This document shows positions 1-8,857 of a stretch of DNA of 64,000 bases, piece after piece. The stretch is from the NCBI GenBank assembly GCA_902610815.1, contig CACLXG010000001.1, positions 140,775-204,774 on the forward strand. Reading direction: 5' to 3'. This DNA comes from an uncultured Candidatus Actinomarina sp. Its GTDB lineage: Bacteria; Actinomycetota; Acidimicrobiia; Actinomarinales; Actinomarinaceae. The notes beneath the pieces were generated by a model that made no database searches, had not been told where the DNA came from, and saw only the letters and a program-made list of their open reading frames with translations. Both the position numbers and the translations under genes were made by a program. Within the stretch, counting starts at the first letter, position 1; the number at the start of each line of letters is the position of its first letter.

Positions 1-686
1 TAGAAGCAGGTGTGCATTTTGGCCATCAAACTCAAAGATGGAATCCTAAAATGGACAAATACATTTATGGCGCAAAAAGCGGTATTCACATTCTTGACTT
101 AAGAATCACATACGAAGCTTTAGAACAAGCTCAAGAGTATGTTCAAAAATTAGTAGCTAATAGTGGAAAGGTTCTTTTTGTTGGAACTAAACCTCAGGCT
201 CAACAAGTTATAGAAGATCAAGCAAGTAGAGCAGGAATGCCATATGTCAATTTTCGATGGCTTGGTGGAATGCTTACGAATTTTAAAACAATTATTAAAA
301 GGGTTGTTTATCTCAAAGAATTAATTTCTTTAGAGTCTTCGGGAGAAATTAATGCTTATACAAAATCTGAAAGACTTAAGATAAAAAGAGAAATTGAAAA
401 ATTGAATAAATCTATTGGGGGTATAGTTAATTTAAACAAACTTCCAGATGCATTATTTGTTGTAGATCTTGCAAACGAAACTACTGCCATTACAGAAGCG
501 CAAAAACTAGGTATTCCGGTAATTGGATTAGCTGATTCTAATGTAAATCCTGAAGGAATAGATTTCTTGATCCCAGGAAATGATGATGCAATTAGATCAA
601 TAGAACTAATAACTTTAGCGATAGCTGATGCTTGCTTAAAAGGTTCAGGTAAAAGAGACCAAGTCGAAAATAAGGAGAGTGAGTAA
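1..686 (+). CDS. rpsB: 30S ribosomal protein S2, 5' truncated
   Basis: S2 sits between the head and body of the 30S subunit. The reading frame is open from base 3 and reads E-A-G-V-H-F-G-H-Q at the window edge, the conserved N-terminal S2 motif, so the gene starts upstream. The GTG at 12 is only the Val of that motif, not a start. The remaining 228 or so residues cover almost the whole family length (about 240), including the conserved FVGTK and RWLGGMLTNF motifs. The TAA stop shares its last base with the ATG of tsf, so the two are translationally coupled, as in most bacteria. Identity is certain; only the first few residues are missing. Confidence 0.97.
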   Translation, partial: EAGVHFGHQTQRWNPKMDKYIYGAKSGIHILDLRITYEALEQAQEYVQKLVANSGKVLFVGTKPQAQQVIEDQASRAGMPYVNFRWLGGMLTNFKTIIKRVVYLKELISLESSGEINAYTKSERLKIKREIEKLNKSIGGIVNLNKLPDALFVVDLANETTAITEAQKLGIPVIGLADSNVNPEGIDFLIPGNDDAIRSIELITLAIADACLKGSGKRDQVENKESE

Positions 687-1294
687 TGACAATCTCAGCT
701 TCTGATGTAAAAAAATTACGTGATATGACAGGTGCAGGAATGATGGATGCTAAAACGGCCCTTTCAGAAAGTTCTGGTGATTTTGATAAAGCAGTCAAGT
801 TTTTAAGAGAAAAAGGATTAGCAGATTCAAAGAAAAGAGCTGATAAAGAAGCTAATCAAGGAACAATTGGTGATTACATACATTATCAACAAGATAGAGC
901 CGTATCAGGAGTATTAGTTGAACTCGCATGTGAAACTGATTTTGTAGCTAAATCAGAAGAGTTTAAAAATGTTGCAAAACAAATTGCTATGCATATTGCT
1001 GCATTAAAACCAGAATTTGTAAATATTGACGAAGTTCCTCAAACCAGAATAGATGATGAAAAAGACATAATACAAAAACAATCTGAAAACGAAGGAAAAC
1101 CTGCTGAAGTGATTGAAAAAATTGTTGAAGGTAAAATTTCATCTTTTTATAAAGATTATGTTTTAAATGAACAAACATTTTGCAATCCAGAGTTTTACGA
1201 AGGTCAAGTAGGTACGATGATTGAAGAACTTTCTGGTAGATTAGGTGAAAAAATATATATTAAGAAATTTTCACAGATAGAAGTAGGAGCCTAA
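686..1294 (+). CDS. tsf: Translation elongation factor Ts (short form)
   Basis: EF-Ts recycles EF-Tu by driving GDP release in the cytoplasm. The N-terminal UBA-like segment (LRDMTGAGMMDAK, residues about 11-23) and the core motif CETDFVA around residue 79 are clear. At 202 aa it is much shorter than the E. coli form (about 280) and matches the short class, with one main core subdomain as in Thermus. It overlaps rpsB by one base and is followed after 3 nt by pyrH, so it lies inside one operon. The start is set by the overlap and by the preceding GGAGAG Shine-Dalgarno-like sequence in the end of rpsB. Confidence 0.97.
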   Translation: MTISASDVKKLRDMTGAGMMDAKTALSESSGDFDKAVKFLREKGLADSKKRADKEANQGTIGDYIHYQQDRAVSGVLVELACETDFVAKSEEFKNVAKQIAMHIAALKPEFVNIDEVPQTRIDDEKDIIQKQSENEGKPAEVIEKIVEGKISSFYKDYVLNEQTFCNPEFYEGQVGTMIEELSGRLGEKIYIKKFSQIEVGA

Positions 1295-1297
1295 ATT

Positions 1298-1999
1298 ATG
1301 AGCAGGATTCTTCTCAAGCTTTCCGGAGAATCTTTTGCAGATCCGGATTCTAATTTTGGTATCCAACCAGAAATTATTGAAAGAATTGCTTCTGAAATAA
1401 CAGAATCTAATAACAAAGGTATTGAAATTGGTGTTGTTGTAGGTGGAGGAAACTTCTTTAGAGGAGTACAAGAATCAGCAAAAAATATGGCACAGGCTAA
1501 TGCTGATTACATGGGAATGTTAGCAACAGTAATAAATGCTATAGCTTTAAAAGATGCTTTGGACAAAAACGGAACTCAAACAAGAGTTCAATCCGCAATC
1601 ACAATGACAGCAGTTGCTGAACCTTATATTAGATTGAGAGCTATCAGGCACTTGGAAAAGAGAAGAGTTGTAATTTTTGCAGCAGGTACTGGAAATCCAT
1701 ATTTTACTACCGATACAGCTGCTTCTTTAAGAGCTGCTGAAATAGAAGCAACTTTAATGCTCAAATCAACAAGAGTGAATGGTGTGTTTAATAAAGATCC
1801 TGAAAAAGATAAAGATGCAGAGAAATATGATGAAATATCTTATAAAGAAGTTGTTTCAAGCAAACTTAAAGTGATGGATCTTACAGCTATTACATTATGC
1901 GAAGAAAATAAAATGCCTATAAGAGTATTCGATGGTACAACAAAAGGTAATATATACAAAGCTTTAACTGGTGAATCTCTAGGAACATTAATAAAATAG
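1298..1999 (+). CDS. pyrH: Uridylate kinase (UMP kinase)
   Basis: PyrH phosphorylates UMP to UDP with ATP in pyrimidine nucleotide synthesis. The 233-aa length is normal for the bacterial amino-acid-kinase fold enzyme. Visible motifs are LLKLSGESF at the N-terminus (phosphate binding), [10 protein letters not shown] around residue 50, and [13 protein letters not shown] near residue 129, which binds nucleotide. It lies 3 nt after tsf and 4 nt before frr, in the standard tsf-pyrH-frr order. Nothing is unusual. Confidence 0.97.
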   Translation: MSRILLKLSGESFADPDSNFGIQPEIIERIASEITESNNKGIEIGVVVGGGNFFRGVQESAKNMAQANADYMGMLATVINAIALKDALDKNGTQTRVQSAITMTAVAEPYIRLRAIRHLEKRRVVIFAAGTGNPYFTTDTAASLRAAEIEATLMLKSTRVNGVFNKDPEKDKDAEKYDEISYKEVVSSKLKVMDLTAITLCEENKMPIRVFDGTTKGNIYKALTGESLGTLIK

Positions 2000-2003
2000 A
2001 CTT

Positions 2004-2555
2004 ATGTCCGATACATTAATCAAACAAGTTGAGAATAAAATGCTCACCACTATTAATCATTTAGTAGATGAGTTTTCAACAATCAGAACCGGAAGGGCGA
2101 ATCCAGCATTAGTAGATAAGCTCACAGTTGAATATTATGGAACAAAAACACCCCTTCAACAGCTTGCAACTATATCAGTTCCTGATCCAAAACTTCTAGT
2201 TATCCAACCTTTTGACAAAAATTCATTAGATGAAATTGAAAAGTCAATATTTAATGCTGATATAGGTCTTAACCCAACTAATGACGGAGAAGTTGTGCGT
2301 ATACCAATCCCTCCTCTTTCAGAAGAAAGAAGAAAAGAATTGGGAAAGGTAGCATCAAAAGCTTCAGAAGATGCAAAAGTATCAATCAGGGCTCACAGGA
2401 GATTCGGTATTGATGAAATATCTAAATTAAAAGATGATCATTCTGCTGATGAGATTAAACGTTTAGAAACTCAAGTACAAGACATCACTGACAATTTTGT
2501 TAGTAAAATTGATGAGTTGCTTACGGTAAAGCAAAATGAACTTCTTGAAGTTTAA
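2004..2555 (+). CDS. frr: Ribosome recycling factor
   Basis: RRF splits post-termination ribosomes together with EF-G. The 183-aa protein has the full family length, the RTGRANPAL motif near residue 30, the YYGTKTPLQQLA motif, and the C-terminal helix with R-R-K-E-L. Start ATG 2004 is four bases after the pyrH stop. The 3' end overlaps the proposed cdsA start by 20 bases in another frame. Confidence 0.97.
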   Translation: MSDTLIKQVENKMLTTINHLVDEFSTIRTGRANPALVDKLTVEYYGTKTPLQQLATISVPDPKLLVIQPFDKNSLDEIEKSIFNADIGLNPTNDGEVVRIPIPPLSEERRKELGKVASKASEDAKVSIRAHRRFGIDEISKLKDDHSADEIKRLETQVQDITDNFVSKIDELLTVKQNELLEV

Positions 2556-3456
2556 TAAGTATTTACAGTCTGACAACGACGGAACATTTTGGCCTGGTTA
2601 TATTGAAATCCCTGATGATGAGGGCTTGCAAGATGAATTTAAACTAGACAATGGAGATAAAGGAAATAAGTTCGCATTAAATCCTAGAGTTTTTACCGGT
2701 TTAGGCTTACTCTTAGTTGTATCTTTATTATTTATAAATAAAACTTCAGCTTTCATTTTATTAATCCTTATTGCATTAATTTCAACGAAAGAATGGTTTG
2801 ATATCTTTGATTATGGAGTAATTATTCCATATCCTTTATTGCTTTATGCATCTCTTGCTCCTCTTTTAATTGCTTACTTTTATGGTTTAGAAAATATTCA
2901 TGTCCCGCTTTTTATTTTTCCCATAGGCGTGATTGTCTATACAGGAACTTTTGTAACTTACGGAATATATGAAAAATTTGGAAGTTCTTTTTTATTTTTA
3001 ATCTGGTTTGGTACAGGGTTAGCTTGCATAGGCTATGTACTTCAAAACTTTGGATCGTTATTTACATTCTTAGCACTTATTTCTATATCCATTTCTGATA
3101 TTGCTGCATATGAATATGGCAGAAGATATGGTAAAAGAAAACTATATGAAGAAATATCACCCAATAAAACTGTAGAGGGTTTTTTTGCTGGTTTAATTGC
3201 TGGATCATTAGCTATGTACATTGTTATTAGTAATAATTTCGATATAGATGTTATCCCTACTTTGTTGATTTCATTTATTTTTATTTTATTTGGTGTACTA
3301 GGAGATTTATTTGAATCAAAAATTAAGAGGTCATTAGATGTAAAAGATTCAAGTGACTTCCTACCAGGCCATGGTGGTGTTTTAGACAGGGTAGATTCTC
3401 AAATACTTAGTTTTCCTGTCTTAGTTCTTTTCATACAGTTTTTAGATTTAATTTAA
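2536..3456 (+). CDS. cdsA: Phosphatidate cytidylyltransferase (CDP-diglyceride synthase)
   Basis: CdsA makes CDP-diacylglycerol from phosphatidate and CTP in the cytoplasmic membrane, the precursor of phospholipids. The signature of the family is intact near the C-terminus (SKIKRSLDVKDSSD, then FLPGHGGVLDRVD), preceded by about eight hydrophobic segments. A charged, acidic extension of about 45 residues precedes the first membrane helix, which is longer than usual. The start ATG 2536 overlaps frr by 20 bases. A later start is possible, but the frame is open and no better-placed ATG is evident before the membrane part. It is followed directly by rseP; the dxr gene often found between them in actinobacteria is missing. 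Confidence 0.94.
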   Translation: MNFLKFNKYLQSDNDGTFWPGYIEIPDDEGLQDEFKLDNGDKGNKFALNPRVFTGLGLLLVVSLLFINKTSAFILLILIALISTKEWFDIFDYGVIIPYPLLLYASLAPLLIAYFYGLENIHVPLFIFPIGVIVYTGTFVTYGIYEKFGSSFLFLIWFGTGLACIGYVLQNFGSLFTFLALISISISDIAAYEYGRRYGKRKLYEEISPNKTVEGFFAGLIAGSLAMYIVISNNFDIDVIPTLLISFIFILFGVLGDLFESKIKRSLDVKDSSDFLPGHGGVLDRVDSQILSFPVLVLFIQFLDLI

Positions 3457-3463
3457 TTAATGT

Positions 3464-3475
3464 AATAATTAATAT
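3464..3475 (+). promoter_or_regulatory. Putative leaderless promoter of rseP
   Basis: TG (3461-3462), one base, then AATAAT (3464-3469) form an extended -10-like element ending 7 nt before the ATG at 3476. There is no Shine-Dalgarno sequence in the 19-base gap after cdsA. The same spacing recurs at many genes here, so transcription is predicted to start at or next to the A of ATG. Confidence 0.5.
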
Positions 3476-4579
3476 ATGAATGCATTTTTAACAATTGCTT
3501 TATTGACACTTTTTGTAGTTTTACATGAATTAGGCCATTACATATCAGCAAAAAGATCAAAAATTGCAGTTTCTGAATTTTTTGTTGGTTTTGGACCAAA
3601 ATTGTTTTCGATTAAAAAAAATAATACTGAATATGGACTTAAAGCACTTCTTCTTGGAGGTTATGTAAAAATTCCTGGTATGGATGAGAATGAATCTGTT
3701 GAGGGTTATGAATCAGAAGAATTGTTTCATACTGCTTCTTGGACAAAAAAGCTATACATTGCTTCATCAGGAATTATTGTAAATTTTGTTTTAGCTTGGT
3801 TGATACTCTTTTCAATATTTACTTTTTATGGAGTTGAGCAACCAACTTTGCAAATTGAAACTATTGGAGTATCTTCAATAGTTTCATCTTCAGAGGCACC
3901 ATCTTCTAAAGCAGGTCTGAAAGAGGGGGACATAATAACAAGTTTTAACGGAAACCAAGTTGCAAACTGGAAAGAACTGGTTGGTTTTATTGAGAAAAAT
4001 CCCAATTCTCAAGTCACTATTGGATATACAAGAAATGGGCAAAGCTATATAACTACTGCAGTTTTAGAGTCAAGAAAAGTTGCAAATAAAGAATCTGGTT
4101 ATTTAGGTGTCTCACCTTCTATAGAAAATCAAAAAATGGGAATAATCGATTCAATTTCCGCAACAACTTTAGTTGAAATTGATATGACCAAAGCAGCTGT
4201 AGAAGGAATATTTACCTTATTTAGTCCTCAAAATTTACAGACACTTTTAGGAACCTACACTGGGGAAGTTGTTCCAGACGAAGCAAGACCACTTAGCCCA
4301 ATTGGATTAGCTCAAGCAGGCAACCAAATTGCCGAAGGTGGATATGTAAATTTATTCACTCTTTTAGCTTTTGTAAATATTTTTCTTGCTGTTTTCAACT
4401 CTATACCACTCGTGCCATTAGATGGAGGAAGGGTAGTTCTAGCTTTATATGAAGGGATAACCGGTAAAAAAATACCTGATAGAAAACTTTATCCTCTTGC
4501 TGCAGTTGTAATCGTTATTTTCGTTTTTTTAGGAATCACAGCCTTTTACCTAGATATCACGCAACCAATTAGATTATGA
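3476..4579 (+). CDS. rseP: Site-2 intramembrane zinc metalloprotease RseP/RasP
   Basis: RseP-type proteases cut membrane-anchored substrates such as anti-sigma factors within the bilayer. The zinc site HELGH lies at residues about 18-22 in the first membrane helix, and the third ligand region, PLDGGR, is near residue 320 before the last helices. A PDZ domain (S-K-A-G-L-K-E-G-D and following, about residues 145-205) lies between, as expected. The length of 367 aa fits the family. The TGA stop overlaps the ispG start in ATGA, so ispG is coupled. A leaderless-type promoter precedes it. Confidence 0.95.
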   Translation: MNAFLTIALLTLFVVLHELGHYISAKRSKIAVSEFFVGFGPKLFSIKKNNTEYGLKALLLGGYVKIPGMDENESVEGYESEELFHTASWTKKLYIASSGIIVNFVLAWLILFSIFTFYGVEQPTLQIETIGVSSIVSSSEAPSSKAGLKEGDIITSFNGNQVANWKELVGFIEKNPNSQVTIGYTRNGQSYITTAVLESRKVANKESGYLGVSPSIENQKMGIIDSISATTLVEIDMTKAAVEGIFTLFSPQNLQTLLGTYTGEVVPDEARPLSPIGLAQAGNQIAEGGYVNLFTLLAFVNIFLAVFNSIPLVPLDGGRVVLALYEGITGKKIPDRKLYPLAAVVIVIFVFLGITAFYLDITQPIRL

Positions 4580-5796
4580 ATAAACGAAGACAAACATCGC
4601 AAATATATGTTGGAAATGTTGGAGTAGGTTCTGATTTTCCTGTATCTGTTCAGTCTATGACAACAACTAAGACTAGAGATACTGATGAAACCTTGGAGCA
4701 AATTTATGAATTAGCCAATAATGGTGCAGATATTGTAAGGGTTACGTGTAATGAAATAGAAGCTGCAGAATCACTTGTAAAAATATGTGCCAGAAGTCCA
4801 GTACCAATTGTTGCTGATATTCATTTTCAATATAAATTAGCTCTTGCAGCTGTTGAAGCAGGAGTACATGGTTTGAGGCTAAACCCTGGAAATATCAGAA
4901 ATGAAAAACAAATAAAAGAAGTAGCTAAAGAATGTTTGAATGCAAATATTCCAATTCGTATAGGAGTTAACGCTGGTTCCTTGGATAAAGATATTTTAGA
5001 AAAATATGGGGATGCTGTTCCAGAAGCACTTGTTGAGTCCGCATTATTAGAAGCAAGATATCTTGAAGATGTAGAATTTCATAATATTAAAATCTCTGTA
5101 AAACATTCTAATGTTCCATTAATGATTGAATCCTACAGACTACTTGCGGAATCAGTAGAATACCCTTTACATTTAGGCGTTACTGAAGCTGGTCCTTTAC
5201 CTGGCGGATTAATTAAAACTACTGCAGGAATTTCCACACTTCTTTCTGAAGGTATAGGGGATACTATAAGGCTTTCACTTACAACAGACCCAGTAGAGGA
5301 AGCTAAATATGGACGACAATTACTTGAATATCTAAATTTAAGAGAAAGAAAGTCACTTGACTTGATAGCTTGCCCTAGTTGCGGTAGGGCCGAAGTTGAT
5401 GTTATAAAAATTGCAGGCGAAGCACAAGAAGTTCTTGAAAAAGAAGGTTTTCCAATACAAGTAGCTGTTATGGGGTGTGTTGTTAATGGTCCAGGCGAAG
5501 CAAGGTCAGCAGATCTTGGTATTGCTGCTGGTAAAAAAAGAGGACATTTGTTTATAAAAGGACAGGTTGTAAAAGTTGTTGATGAGAAAGACATGGTTGA
5601 TGCACTGGTTAAAGAAGGAAGATTAATTGCTGAGGAAGGCATTGATGCAAGACTTGCAGCAGCTGATACTGACGCTGCTCAAATTGCTGAAGAAGATGTT
5701 CAAGCTCTACTTAACATCCAGGGGGATATTAATAATTTTGAAGAAAAGACAAAGTCAGTAATAGAGATTACAACAAATAAAGATATTGACAATTAA
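4576..5796 (+). CDS. ispG: 4-hydroxy-3-methylbut-2-enyl diphosphate synthase (flavodoxin/ferredoxin type)
   Basis: IspG converts MEcPP to HMBPP in the non-mevalonate isoprenoid pathway, using a 4Fe-4S cluster. The N-terminal TIM-barrel motif (VQSMTTTKTRD) and the C-terminal cluster Cys residues (CPSCGR near residue 269, GCVVNGPGEA near residue 302) are present. At 406 aa it carries a C-terminal tail of about 45 residues past the usual end (after EGRLIAEEG), acidic and of unknown role. It is coupled to rseP by an ATGA overlap. The pathway partner dxr is absent here, so it must lie elsewhere if the pathway is complete. Confidence 0.95.
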   Translation: MNKRRQTSQIYVGNVGVGSDFPVSVQSMTTTKTRDTDETLEQIYELANNGADIVRVTCNEIEAAESLVKICARSPVPIVADIHFQYKLALAAVEAGVHGLRLNPGNIRNEKQIKEVAKECLNANIPIRIGVNAGSLDKDILEKYGDAVPEALVESALLEARYLEDVEFHNIKISVKHSNVPLMIESYRLLAESVEYPLHLGVTEAGPLPGGLIKTTAGISTLLSEGIGDTIRLSLTTDPVEEAKYGRQLLEYLNLRERKSLDLIACPSCGRAEVDVIKIAGEAQEVLEKEGFPIQVAVMGCVVNGPGEARSADLGIAAGKKRGHLFIKGQVVKVVDEKDMVDALVKEGRLIAEEGIDARLAAADTDAAQIAEEDVQALLNIQGDINNFEEKTKSVIEITTNKDIDN

Positions 5797-5814
5797 AACC
5801 TTTAATATATAAAC

Positions 5815-7245
5815 ATGGTTGAAAAGCTTACTCCAATGTCTGAAGACTTTAATGAATGGTATACAGATATTATTCAACAAGCACAATTAGCTGATTATTC
5901 ACCAGTTAAAGGAACCATGGTCATAAGACCATATGGATATTCTATTTGGGAGAGTGTTCAGACGTATTTAGACAAAAAGTTTAAAGAAACAGGACATCAA
6001 AATGCTTATTTTCCATTATTTATTCCAAATTCATTCATCCAAAAAGAAGCAGAGCATGTAGAAGGTTTTTCTCCTGAACTAGCGATGGTAACCCATGCTG
6101 GCGGAAAAGAGCTCGAAGAACCATTAGTTGTAAGGCCTACCTCTGAAACAATAATCAATCATATGTTTGCAAAATGGATTAAAAGCTACAGAGATTTACC
6201 TATGTTAATAAATCAGTGGGCAAATGTTGTTCGTTGGGAAATGCGAACCAGATTATTTTTAAGGACATCTGAATTTTTGTGGCAAGAGGGACATACCGCA
6301 CATGCAACAGAATCTGAAGCAAGCGAAGAAGCTGTCCGAATGTTAGATATTTATTCTGATTTTGCAGAAAATGCAGCTGCAGTATCTGTTGTAAAAGGGA
6401 TCAAGTCTGCAAATGAGAGATTTGCTGGTGCTACAAGAACATACTCTATTGAAGCAATGATGAAAGACATGAAGGCTTTACAAGCAGGTACTTCCCACGA
6501 ATTAGGTCAGAATTTTTCAAAAGCTTTTGAAATTCAATTTTCAGATGAAGAAAATAATTTACAACATCCTTATCAAACTAGCTGGGGAGTAAGTACTAGG
6601 TTAATCGGCATGATAATTATGGCGCATGGTGATGATAAAGGATTAAATCTACCTCCCAAGCTAGCACCACATCAGGTTGTAATTATTCCTATTATCCCTA
6701 ACGATGATTCCAAAAAATCAGTATTAGATACTACAAATAGAATCAGTGAAGAATTAAGTCAAAGTTTTAGGGTCTATGTTGATGACAGAGATAATATTTC
6801 TCCAGGATTTAAATTTAATGAATGGGAATTAAAGGGCGTACCTTTAAGAATTGAAATTGGACCTAGAGACGTTGAAAATAAATCAGTTGTATTCTCAAGA
6901 AGAGATGGTGTTGATGGTAAATTCAATATAAGTCTTGATGATGTTAACGCTAAAGTTTCTGAATCATTAGATGATATACATAATAATTTACTTGAATCAT
7001 CAAGAAAATTTCGTAAAGAAAATACAGTTCATGTTAATTCATATGAAGAACTTATTACCGCATTAAATGGAGATCCAGGCTTTGTTACATGTTATTGGGA
7101 TGAAAATAGTAAAGATGAAGATAAAGTTAAAGCAGAAACTAAAGCTACGCTCAGGTGTTACGTTTTAGATGAAGAAAAAACAGATAAAGCTGTAAATAAT
7201 GAAAATACTAAAGGAAAATTAGCTATTTTCTCAAAAGCTTATTAA
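5815..7245 (+). CDS. proS: Prolyl-tRNA synthetase, archaeal/eukaryote-like type
   Basis: ProS charges tRNA-Pro with proline. The 476-aa length, lack of a bacterial editing (INS) insertion and a C-terminal Tyr mark the short archaeal/eukaryotic class. Motif 2 is visible in QWANVVRWEMRTR and FLRTSEFLWQEGHTAH. The C-terminal zinc-type domain is recognisable (KAETKATLRC), but the expected CG-x-x-x-C-E pair has changed to C-Y-W-D-E-N-S-K-D, so at least one zinc Cys seems lost. ATG 5815 has a TAATAT element ending 7 nt upstream and no Shine-Dalgarno, which suggests a leaderless start. It is the last gene before the rimP leader. Confidence 0.95.
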   Translation: MVEKLTPMSEDFNEWYTDIIQQAQLADYSPVKGTMVIRPYGYSIWESVQTYLDKKFKETGHQNAYFPLFIPNSFIQKEAEHVEGFSPELAMVTHAGGKELEEPLVVRPTSETIINHMFAKWIKSYRDLPMLINQWANVVRWEMRTRLFLRTSEFLWQEGHTAHATESEASEEAVRMLDIYSDFAENAAAVSVVKGIKSANERFAGATRTYSIEAMMKDMKALQAGTSHELGQNFSKAFEIQFSDEENNLQHPYQTSWGVSTRLIGMIIMAHGDDKGLNLPPKLAPHQVVIIPIIPNDDSKKSVLDTTNRISEELSQSFRVYVDDRDNISPGFKFNEWELKGVPLRIEIGPRDVENKSVVFSRRDGVDGKFNISLDDVNAKVSESLDDIHNNLLESSRKFRKENTVHVNSYEELITALNGDPGFVTCYWDENSKDEDKVKAETKATLRCYVLDEEKTDKAVNNENTKGKLAIFSKAY

Positions 7246-7272
7246 AAATCCCTTTTAATAACTTTCTAAATT

Positions 7273-7332
7273 TGATATAATTGTTATTGACAATTTAGCT
7301 ACGTAAAGTGGGTGTCAAACCCGCTTTTTTTT
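7273..7332 (+). promoter_or_regulatory. rimP-nusA-infB leader: extended -10 promoter and attenuator-like terminator
   Basis: An extended -10 element, TG-A-TATAAT, lies at 7273-7281, giving a predicted start near 7288. Downstream, AAAGTGGGT (7305-7313) and ACCCGCTTT (7319-7327) form a 9-bp stem, with one G-U pair, over a 5-base loop, ending in eight Ts (7325-7332): a textbook intrinsic terminator only about 15-20 nt from rimP. TTGACA at 7287-7292 is exactly complementary to TGTCAA at 7313-7318 in the loop and stem, so an alternative anti-terminator pairing is possible. The terminator would also stop transcripts coming from proS. Confidence 0.6.
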
Positions 7333-7346
7333 ATGAGGAGGTTTTT

Positions 7347-7820
7347 ATGGTTTCTGAAATCGAAATCCAACAACAAATTGACTCATATCTAAAAGATGAA
7401 AATTTAGAACTCTATGATCTTAACATTGTCAATTTTCCAAATATTTCAAAAATTGAAGTATTTATATATTCCGTTGAAGATGTAAATATCGACATCACTA
7501 CAAGATTAAATAAACAATTAAATAGATTAGTTGAAGATCTAGGGTTCGAAAAAGGCTCATTCGATATGATTGTTTCAAGTCCAGGAATTGAAAGAAAACT
7601 TAAATCCTTTAGGCATTTTGAACTTTCAATAGGAGAGTTAATAAAAGTTAAATTATTTGATCCGATAAATGATGTATATACATTTGAAGGGGACCTTGTT
7701 TCAGTTCGAGAAGAAACTATAGTTTTAAAAACAGAAATAACTGAAATTGAAATAAATTTTTCAAACATTAAGAATGCAAAAATAGAATTTAAACAATTTA
7801 AAGAAAGAGTAAAGGGATAA
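7347..7820 (+). CDS. rimP: Ribosome maturation factor RimP
   Basis: RimP helps assemble the 30S head. The 157-aa protein shows the two-domain pattern with DMIVSSPGIERKLK (about residues 72-85), the family hallmark sitting between the alpha/beta N-domain and the SH3-like C-domain. I start at ATG 7347 because AGGAGG lies 6 nt upstream; the longer GTG reading from 7308 would cross the terminator hairpin and adds nothing conserved. It heads the rimP-nusA-infB-rbfA operon and lies 2 nt before nusA. Confidence 0.93.
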   Translation: MVSEIEIQQQIDSYLKDENLELYDLNIVNFPNISKIEVFIYSVEDVNIDITTRLNKQLNRLVEDLGFEKGSFDMIVSSPGIERKLKSFRHFELSIGELIKVKLFDPINDVYTFEGDLVSVREETIVLKTEITEIEINFSNIKNAKIEFKQFKERVKG

Positions 7821-7822
7821 TT

Positions 7823-8857
7823 ATGAAATTAGGTAGTGATAGCAAACAAGCAATTGAATCTTTAGCACTGGATAAGGGTGTCGCTGTTGAAAGCATGTAT
7901 GAAGCTTTAGTTTCTGCTTTTAGATCTGCATACATGAGGATTCCCGGAGCGGCAGAAGAAGCAAGAGTCACATTAAATCCAGATAGTGGTGAAGTATTAA
8001 TCTATGCTCAAGAATTAGATAATGAAGGAAACGTTATTGAAGAGTGGAAAGTAGAGCTTGATGAAGATGAATTTGGAAGAATAGCTGCTCAATCCTTCAA
8101 GCAAATGATGACTACAAAAATTCGTGATGCAAAAAGAGCTACTGTTTTAGATGCATATATCGGAAGAGAGGGTGAACTTATTACTGGAATAGTAACTCAA
8201 TTTGATCCTAGGTTTAATCAAACAATTTTGGACCTACAAGATGCAGAAGCTGTTATCCCATCTAGTGAAAGAGTACCATTCGAGCGTCTCGAAAGAGGAA
8301 ATAGAGTAAAAGCTTTAATAACTGAAGTAAGGGAAGACGCTAAGGGAATTCCAATAATTGTAAGCAGAAGTAAAGCTGAATTTGTCCAAAGAATGCTCGA
8401 ATTAGAGGTTCCAGAATTAACTGATGGTACTGTTGAACTTAGAGCAATAGCAAGAGAAGCAGGAAGTAGAACCAAGATTGCAGTATTCTCTAATGATCCT
8501 AATGTTGATCCAAAGGGTGCATGTGTTGGCTCTAGAGGTAATCGTGTAAGGCAGATAGTCAATGAACTACGAGGAGAAAAACTCGATGTTGTTGAATGGA
8601 GAGAAGACAAAGTAAGGTTTATCAAAGAAGCTCTTGGGCCTGCTGATATTGACGAAGTTGAAATTGATGAAGATTTAAAAACAGCAAGAGTAGTTGTAAA
8701 AGATAGTCAACTTTCCTTAGCAATAGGAAAAGAAGGCCAAAATGCTCGATTAGCTGCAAAATTAACTGGATATAAAATAGATATAGAAGGACTTGGAGAC
8801 TCTCCACAAATAGAGGAATCTGACGAAGAAGAGAGTGCGTCAAAAGAGGAAGAGTAA
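7823..8857 (+). CDS. nusA: Transcription termination/antitermination protein NusA
   Basis: NusA binds RNA polymerase and nascent RNA to control pausing and termination. The 344 aa contain the N-terminal polymerase-binding domain (residues about 1-115), an S1 domain (GELITGIVTQFD onward), and two KH domains with DPKGACVGSRGNRV and SLAIGKEGQNARLAAKLTG. The acidic-repeat C-terminus of E. coli NusA is absent, as in actinobacteria; instead there is a short acidic tail. The usual ylxR (rnpM) gene between nusA and infB is missing: the nusA stop at 8857 is followed at once by the infB ATG. Confidence 0.97.
   Translation: MKLGSDSKQAIESLALDKGVAVESMYEALVSAFRSAYMRIPGAAEEARVTLNPDSGEVLIYAQELDNEGNVIEEWKVELDEDEFGRIAAQSFKQMMTTKIRDAKRATVLDAYIGREGELITGIVTQFDPRFNQTILDLQDAEAVIPSSERVPFERLERGNRVKALITEVREDAKGIPIIVSRSKAEFVQRMLELEVPELTDGTVELRAIAREAGSRTKIAVFSNDPNVDPKGACVGSRGNRVRQIVNELRGEKLDVVEWREDKVRFIKEALGPADIDEVEIDEDLKTARVVVKDSQLSLAIGKEGQNARLAAKLTGYKIDIEGLGDSPQIEESDEEESASKEEE

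Noticed and set aside
12-14. GTG as start codon of rpsB
   Set aside because: The frame is open to the window edge and the GTG encodes the Val in the conserved E-A-G-V-H-F-G-H motif.
5133-5642. Antisense open frames over ispG, nusA, infB and other core genes
   Set aside because: They are shadows of conserved genes with low-complexity Ser/Leu-rich products and no motifs.
7308-7346. Upstream GTG start for rimP
   Set aside because: It lies in the terminator hairpin, and a strong AGGAGG fits ATG 7347.
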